Shown here: positions 6,560 through 10,669 of the stretch, piece by piece | Layout: each line of letters starts with the position of its first letter | Numbering within the stretch: the first letter of the stretch is position 1 | Source of the DNA: Chloroflexota bacterium | GTDB taxonomy: Bacteria; Chloroflexota; Anaerolineae; Promineifilales; Promineifilaceae | Direction of reading: 5' to 3' | NCBI GenBank assembly: GCA_024223125.1 | Contig: JAAEOP010000388.1 | Location: 1 to 10,669, forward strand | DNA: 10,669 bases | Translations under genes and position numbers: made by a program | Notes under the pieces: model-generated | What the model was told of the DNA's origin: nothing | Databases searched by the model: none | The model's input: the letters and a program-made list of their open reading frames with translations, nothing else

Positions 6560-9500
6560 GCCACGAAATCAGTTGTAAAGAATGTGGGTTCCAAAACCCA
6601 TCTGGCAGTAAATTTTGTAGCAACTGTGGGTCGAAGCTGCCCCTCAGCACGCACATCATTTGTGAAAATTGTGGCACATCCAACCCCATTGACCGCATCT
6701 TCTGCGACCATTGTGGAACCCGGCTTTTACCCGAAGAACCATTAACAGACGAAAAAACCCCTCCGGAAGAACCAGCCAGCGGCGCCAAACCATTTTCATT
6801 ACCTACTCGTAAACCAGGAGAAACCGGCGATTTAGACCCTGGCAAAGTACCAGACTGGCTAAAAACAGGCCGCACCCCAGAAGGAGAGCCAGAAGCGGAA
6901 GACGAAACCGACTCGGAAGCGCTGCCCCGCCTGGAAGATCTGACCCGCAAAAAACAAACGGATGAACTGCCCGACTGGTTAATACCCAACACCGATTCAG
7001 ATCCCATCATCCATGCCCCAACCATTATTTCCACAGAATTTTATCTGGACATGATACAAGGAAGTGAATCTGAGTCACAACCTTCTTTAGATGATCTTGA
7101 CGATGAGGAATCGGATCTGCCTGATTGGTTGTCAGTCGTCAACACAGAGCAACCGGCCAATCCCAGCCCATCACAAATAGAGGGAGAAACGGCCGCCGGC
7201 TTAACCGACTGGTTGTCTGAACTCCCAGAAGAGGATGATGTATCAAAACGGGACGATGCTGCGGCCGATAGTTTGACAAGTTGGTTATCAGATTGGCCGG
7301 ATGAAACGGAAACGGCCGCTGCAAAAGCAGAAGATGAGGATAGCCTGACTGATTGGTTATCTGAATCTACCGATGAAACGGATGCACTTTCTCTACAGCA
7401 GCAGGACGACGATAGTTTGACTGATTGGCTATCTAAATCTACCGGTGAAACTGACACACTTAAGCCGCAATCCGATGCTGATGATAGCCTGACAAATTGG
7501 CTTTCTGACCGGCCTGATGAAGATGAGAATGGGGTTGTAAGCGCAGCGATAACGGATTCGTTTGAGGGCTTGACAGATTGGCTAGATGATGAGGATGATT
7601 TTACGGACACGGCCGAATCAGGCACAGAAGAAGATTTCATGGCCTCCCGGCTGAATGATTGGTTGGCGACATCGCCTGAAAGTGAGGAGCCGGCTAGCGA
7701 ACCGCTGACGGACGAACCACTGACCGGGGAACCGCCGACCAAAGATCTGTTGGCTGATGAAACGTTGACTGATGAAACGCGAAAGCCTACTGGTTTTACT
7801 GATTGGTTTGCCCAGAATGAAGTTGGCGACACAGAGGAAGCTAAAGAAGACCAGTTTGACTGGTTAGGAAAACCCGAAGAACCGACTCCAGCCGCTACTG
7901 TAGATTCTGATAATTTGGCCTGGTTGGATGATTCTGAAGCAGAATTATCCTCTATTTTCCAAAATCAAAAAACGATTGAAGAAGAAATGCCAGACTGGTT
8001 AGCGGGTGTGGCTGAAGATGGCGATACGCTCATTATGTCGGCCGCGGACACCCCAGACTCTTTGGATGATGCTTTCAGCAAAGAAGAAGAAGCTGCCAAA
8101 ACAGAAATAGATTGGTTACGAGAGACAGGCAGTCTGGCACTGGATGACGATTTGGCCGGGCAAATGGACATTATGGACAGTGAAGCCCAACTGGTAGACC
8201 AACAGGCCATCTTATCGGATGAACCAGCCTGGTTAGCTGATCTGGCCGCCTTTGACACAGGGCAGCTGATAGAGCAGGTTGATGAGGAAGATGAACCAGA
8301 GCTGGATGATGACTTCGTTGAAGAATTGGCTACCGCTGAGGAGCCAGAACCTTTGCCAGATACGGCCGTCGCTCCCCCTGCTGACCACACCGAAGAAGAT
8401 TGGGAATCAGAAGAACCCTTTGCTGCACTGCAACCGGTTGACGAAGGGCTACCCGATTGGTTAAACCAGCTTGACCCAGATCAGGAAATAGGCTCTGACC
8501 TGGACTCAGAAGAACCCGATCTGATTCCCAGCGAGGGAATCCCAGAATGGGTGGCCAGTATGCGTCCCAGCGATGCAGGCAGTATCCAGTCAGATCACAT
8601 TTCATCAGACGATCTGGCAGAAACATTGGCGGGCGTTCCCGAAGAACTGGTCGGCGCCGATTTGCCGGATTGGCTGCAAGATGTCCCCCTCTCTGAACAG
8701 ACATCTCAAACCGAAATGTCTGGCCTGGAAGCCAGGATAGATAAATCAGATATTCCTGGTTGGCTCCAAGAAGGTCTTGACTTGGATGACGAATCTGAAG
8801 ACTTTCTGGATGATTCGGCCGATTTACTGGAACCGGCTGCGGGTGGGGATGAATGGGGCACGATGTTAAGTGACCTGCCGCCATCCGTACCCATTGAGCA
8901 AACACTGGCCAAAGCAGACATTCCCGATTGGATGATGCCCCTGAAGCCGGTTGAATTGGGTGGTGAAAAACCAGAACCTGACCCGGAAGCCACAGGACCG
9001 GAACAAACATCCGGCCCCTTAAGCGGGCTGCGCGGCGTGGTAGAGATTGAGTCGGTTATTGCCCTGGCACATGCGGCAAACCCTATTCAACAATTTACGG
9101 TAAGCCCGGAACAACAACAGCAAGTCTCCTTACTGCGCCAGCTTTCAAGCAATGGGCATGAAACTGAGACGATTCAAGCTAAAAAAGGGACCAGAGATAT
9201 TTCCTCCTGGTTCCGCCCTTTGTTTGCTCTGATTTTGATGGTGGTCATTGGGTTGGGGTTACGTGGGCAAATATTGGTGGATATACCTACGGTCGTACCG
9301 GCTGCTATGAGTGGGGTCAATACGGCCGTAACGGCCGCCACCGGTGAAACAGTTCTAGTTGCTTTTGAATACACCCCCGCCATGGCTGGTGAACTGACTC
9401 CCGAAGCGGATTTACTGCTTTCCCAATTAAGTGGAAATGGCAGCACAATTTTAACATTGAGTCAATATACAGCGGGCACGGCCGTTGCTAAAAACGTCAC

Positions 9501-9990
9501 TGCCCCCTACACCACATCCAATCTAGGCTACCTGCCGGGCGGCCCGGCCGGGTTACGCCATCTCGGTGAATGTTTCGCTCAAGAAACGGCTTGCCAGAAT
9601 TTGTTCAACCAACCTCTTTCGGCCAGCGATCAAGAAGAATTAGCCAATGTAGCATTGGTGTTAGTTGTGACGGCCAATCGGGAAAGTTTAGTGAATTGGG
9701 TGGAACAAGTAGGGACGTCTGGCAATGTTCCCCTGGTCGCCGGCGTCACCCAATCATTGGCGCCCATCGCCTCTCCTTATTTTGCGGCTGGTCAACTGCA
9801 AGGCGTGTTAAATGGAGTTCCGGCTACGGCCGTTTACCAGCAAACCTACAATATCAATACCCAGACTACCGATTTACAAAATCTATTCAACGCTCAACTA
9901 ATGGCCCAAATGCTGCTGATTGTGGTCCTCATTTTAGGAGCCATTATTTATATCATTATTGGTTTCATTGCTACACGAAAAGTAAAATAA
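6556..9990 (+). CDS. Zinc-ribbon membrane protein with acidic DWL-motif array and extracytoplasmic domain
   Basis: An 1144-residue modular protein. Two zinc ribbons open it (Cys7, 10, 21, 24 and Cys36, 39, 50, 53). Then comes a very acidic, probably disordered region (about 60-870) with 21 short tryptophan motifs between residues 99 and 793. Thirteen are exact DWL, mostly as LPDWL or LTDWLS; the others are SWL, NWL, AWL, GWL, DWF, EWV or DWM. A transmembrane helix (about 887-904) follows a basic stretch (AKKGTR, 875-880). A 210-residue domain then precedes a second helix (about 1117-1139) and a basic tail RKVK, so both ends lie inside and residues 905-1115 outside. That outer domain holds GYLPGGPAGL (991-1000) and only two cysteines (1006, 1013), a possible disulphide. 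From memory, similar 'PDWL' zinc-ribbon proteins occur in Chloroflexota, but no function is known to me. The ATG overlaps the previous stop. Confidence 0.88.
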   Translation: MSHEISCKECGFQNPSGSKFCSNCGSKLPLSTHIICENCGTSNPIDRIFCDHCGTRLLPEEPLTDEKTPPEEPASGAKPFSLPTRKPGETGDLDPGKVPDWLKTGRTPEGEPEAEDETDSEALPRLEDLTRKKQTDELPDWLIPNTDSDPIIHAPTIISTEFYLDMIQGSESESQPSLDDLDDEESDLPDWLSVVNTEQPANPSPSQIEGETAAGLTDWLSELPEEDDVSKRDDAAADSLTSWLSDWPDETETAAAKAEDEDSLTDWLSESTDETDALSLQQQDDDSLTDWLSKSTGETDTLKPQSDADDSLTNWLSDRPDEDENGVVSAAITDSFEGLTDWLDDEDDFTDTAESGTEEDFMASRLNDWLATSPESEEPASEPLTDEPLTGEPPTKDLLADETLTDETRKPTGFTDWFAQNEVGDTEEAKEDQFDWLGKPEEPTPAATVDSDNLAWLDDSEAELSSIFQNQKTIEEEMPDWLAGVAEDGDTLIMSAADTPDSLDDAFSKEEEAAKTEIDWLRETGSLALDDDLAGQMDIMDSEAQLVDQQAILSDEPAWLADLAAFDTGQLIEQVDEEDEPELDDDFVEELATAEEPEPLPDTAVAPPADHTEEDWESEEPFAALQPVDEGLPDWLNQLDPDQEIGSDLDSEEPDLIPSEGIPEWVASMRPSDAGSIQSDHISSDDLAETLAGVPEELVGADLPDWLQDVPLSEQTSQTEMSGLEARIDKSDIPGWLQEGLDLDDESEDFLDDSADLLEPAAGGDEWGTMLSDLPPSVPIEQTLAKADIPDWMMPLKPVELGGEKPEPDPEATGPEQTSGPLSGLRGVVEIESVIALAHAANPIQQFTVSPEQQQQVSLLRQLSSNGHETETIQAKKGTRDISSWFRPLFALILMVVIGLGLRGQILVDIPTVVPAAMSGVNTAVTAATGETVLVAFEYTPAMAGELTPEADLLLSQLSGNGSTILTLSQYTAGTAVAKNVTAPYTTSNLGYLPGGPAGLRHLGECFAQETACQNLFNQPLSASDQEELANVALVLVVTANRESLVNWVEQVGTSGNVPLVAGVTQSLAPIASPYFAAGQLQGVLNGVPATAVYQQTYNINTQTTDLQNLFNAQLMAQMLLIVVLILGAIIYIIIGFIATRKVK
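6574..6726 (+). other. Two tandem zinc ribbons in the DWL-array protein
   Basis: Two CxxC-x10-CxxC units occupy residues 7-28 and 36-57. Each has the CxxCG...FCxxCG spelling of short bacterial zinc ribbons. All eight ligands are present. Such N-terminal ribbons usually mediate protein contacts rather than catalysis. Confidence 0.88.
7201..7560 (+). repeat. Five in-frame 72-base units inside the DWL array
   Basis: Units begin at 7201, 7273, 7345, 7417 and 7489, placing LT(D/S/N)WLS exactly 24 residues apart (tryptophans 219, 243, 267, 291, 315). The conserved part is the DSLTDWLS core; the rest of each unit has diverged. The next motif (Trp 342) is shifted by three inserted residues. Confidence 0.8.
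7699..7773 (+). repeat. Five 15-base units encoding acidic pentapeptides
   Basis: Residues 382-406 read EPLTD, EPLTG, EPPTK, DLLAD, ETLTD. This is a small tandem expansion in a linker between two DWL motifs, clear in period though the last units have diverged. Confidence 0.6.
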
Positions 9991-10000
9991 CCAAACCATT

Positions 10001-10654
10001 ATGGAAGATTTAATCGGCCTGATTATCGGGTTAACATTGACTTTATTCATATACAGCTACTTATTCATTGGCGATAAGTTTCCGTACCGCCTGGCCATAC
10101 ACATTTTGGTGGGAGCCAGCGCTGCTTATGCAGCCGTCATTATTATGCGCCAACTGTTTTTGCCCTGGTATGAAACCATTGCCCAAAATAGTACGCCAAC
10201 GACAGTCATTTACTGGCTGGTTCCGATACTTTTGACCTTGTTTTTACTGTTGCGACGGCTGCCGACAGCCAGTTGGCTGGGCAACAATACCCTCGCTTTT
10301 TTGGTGGGCGTGGGAGCGGCCATTGCTTTGGTGGGCGCTCTAACAGGCACATTATGGCCGCAAATCAGCGGCGGGCAGGTTAATGGAACAACAAACACGG
10401 CCGTGCGCACCATACTTGTAGCCGTTTTAACTGGAGTAACCTTGTTAACCTTTCAATTCACAACCTTCCGCGCCAGTAGCGATGGCGTATGGGCACAATC
10501 CATCTTGCAAAAGGGGATTGCTGCGTCCGGACGAGTGGTATTGATGATTACGTTCGGGGCTTTGTTTGCCATGGTATTGAATACAAGTTTTATTTTACTG
10601 GCTAATCGGATCAATTTCTTTGTCAATGAAATGTCCACCCTTCTAGCGCCATGA
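10001..10654 (+). CDS. Second six-helix integral membrane protein of unknown function
   Basis: A 217-residue hydrophobic protein with helices at about 4-22, 29-49, 68-85, 98-118, 134-154 and 176-203. Basic residues at 85-86 (RR) suggest an inside loop. A Gly/Asn-rich stretch (122-133) lies between helices four and five. I see no known transporter signature. It starts ten bases after the DWL-array gene with no evident Shine-Dalgarno and ends in an ATGA overlap with the next gene. It has the same helix count and length as the other membrane protein of the operon, but I see no convincing similarity between them. Confidence 0.82.
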   Translation: MEDLIGLIIGLTLTLFIYSYLFIGDKFPYRLAIHILVGASAAYAAVIIMRQLFLPWYETIAQNSTPTTVIYWLVPILLTLFLLLRRLPTASWLGNNTLAFLVGVGAAIALVGALTGTLWPQISGGQVNGTTNTAVRTILVAVLTGVTLLTFQFTTFRASSDGVWAQSILQKGIAASGRVVLMITFGALFAMVLNTSFILLANRINFFVNEMSTLLAP

Positions 10655-10669
10655 TTGAGTTTGAAGAAA
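10651..10669 (+). CDS. Start of the next operon gene, cut by the window edge
   Basis: An ATG at 10651 overlaps the preceding stop (ATGA) and opens a frame reading M-I-E-F-E-E to the end of the window. The overlap is the same kind as that between the first six-helix protein and the DWL-array gene, so this is probably a further member of the operon. Too little is visible to name it. Confidence 0.55.

Larger units (their letters stand above)
6850..8934 (+). repeat. Array of 21 DWL-type tryptophan motifs
   Basis: The tryptophans are residues 101, 141, 191, 219, 243, 267, 291, 315, 342, 369, 417, 436, 456, 481, 520, 559, 635, 665, 706, 736 and 792. The consensus is (L/I)(P/T)DWL followed by S, A or Q, set in linkers rich in Asp, Glu, Ser and Thr. 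The motif is kept while the linkers vary in length and sequence, which suggests repeated binding sites (short linear motifs). Confidence 0.85.
385..10404. repeat. Dispersed palindrome ACGGCCGT and its core CGGCCG
   Basis: By eye I count 43 copies of CGGCCG, against about 2.6 expected for equal base frequencies. Sixteen of them are the full palindrome ACGGCCGT, starting at 2035, 2413, 2803, 3049, 4320, 4561, 4719, 5323, 5729, 6347, 6538, 8362, 9322, 9478, 9826 and 10397. Nine are GCGGCCGC, at 710, 1319, 1573, 3328, 4464, 4491, 4569, 4943 and 5597. The remainder have mixed flanks. Copies occur in every complete gene and once between genes. Confidence 0.85.

Noticed and set aside
6525..7034. A 169-codon minus-strand open frame across the start of the zinc-ribbon gene
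   Set aside because: It overlaps the stop of one real gene and the zinc ribbons of the next, and its Ser/Gly/Val-rich product is typical of an antisense shadow.
7041..7832. A 263-codon open frame on the minus strand opposite the DWL array, rich in Ser and Val
   Set aside because: It is the mirror of Asp/Glu/Ser-rich codons in the plus-strand gene and has low-complexity composition. The plus-strand frame has zinc ribbons, the motif array and operon coupling.
6556..9990. A frameshift or fusion splitting the large protein into two genes
   Set aside because: The frame is continuous over 1144 codons. The motif array runs smoothly into the helix and outer domain, and topology is consistent with one polypeptide.
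5168..9990. Homology between the C-terminal parts of the DUF6754-like protein and the DWL-array protein
   Set aside because: Both end in a membrane helix after a soluble domain, but I could not align conserved residues by eye, so I do not claim a shared fold.

Overview
The window reads as a bacterial chromosome segment of roughly balanced base composition, most probably from the Chloroflexota (Anaerolineae-like). I infer this from protein style rather than from a marker gene: a zinc-ribbon protein with a long acidic 'PDWL' array, a DUF6754-like membrane protein, and a stand-alone XPB/Ssl2-type helicase-associated protein. There are no rRNA or tRNA genes, CRISPR arrays or insertion sequences. 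Every gene appears intact except the two cut by the window edges.

Left half (1-4648, all on the minus strand, read right to left). A YegS/BmrU-type diacylglycerol/lipid kinase (3722-4648) comes first. It is followed by a 550-residue protein with a C-terminal Helicase_C_3 (XPB/Ssl2 N-terminal-like) domain (1860-3512), a SNF2/RapA-type helicase (58-1809), and the first eight codons of another gene (1-24). The Helicase_C_3 protein and the helicase are adjacent and plausibly act together on DNA or transcription complexes.

Centre (4649-4903). A compact divergent promoter region has a good sigma-70 promoter facing each way. The rightward promoter has nested inverted repeats at its predicted start site. 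The leftward leader consists almost entirely of a 7-bp tandem repeat.

Right half (4904-10669, all on the plus strand). This is a tight six-gene operon with gaps of 3, 9, -4, 10 and -4 bases. It encodes a small hydrophobic protein, a DUF6754-like protein anchored at both ends, a six-helix membrane protein, an 1144-residue zinc-ribbon/DWL-array membrane protein, a second six-helix membrane protein, and the start of a further gene. The set looks like one membrane complex: a large acidic cytoplasmic arm with 21 tryptophan motifs, plus an extracytoplasmic domain. Its function is unknown to me, and it is the best candidate here for an undescribed system.

Across the whole window, the palindrome CGGCCG and especially the octamer ACGGCCGT are far more frequent than chance. 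Inside genes the octamer is nearly always in the frame that spells Thr-Ala-Val. Together with heptanucleotide tandem repeats at gene starts, this recalls the HIP1 octamer and STRR heptamers of cyanobacteria.
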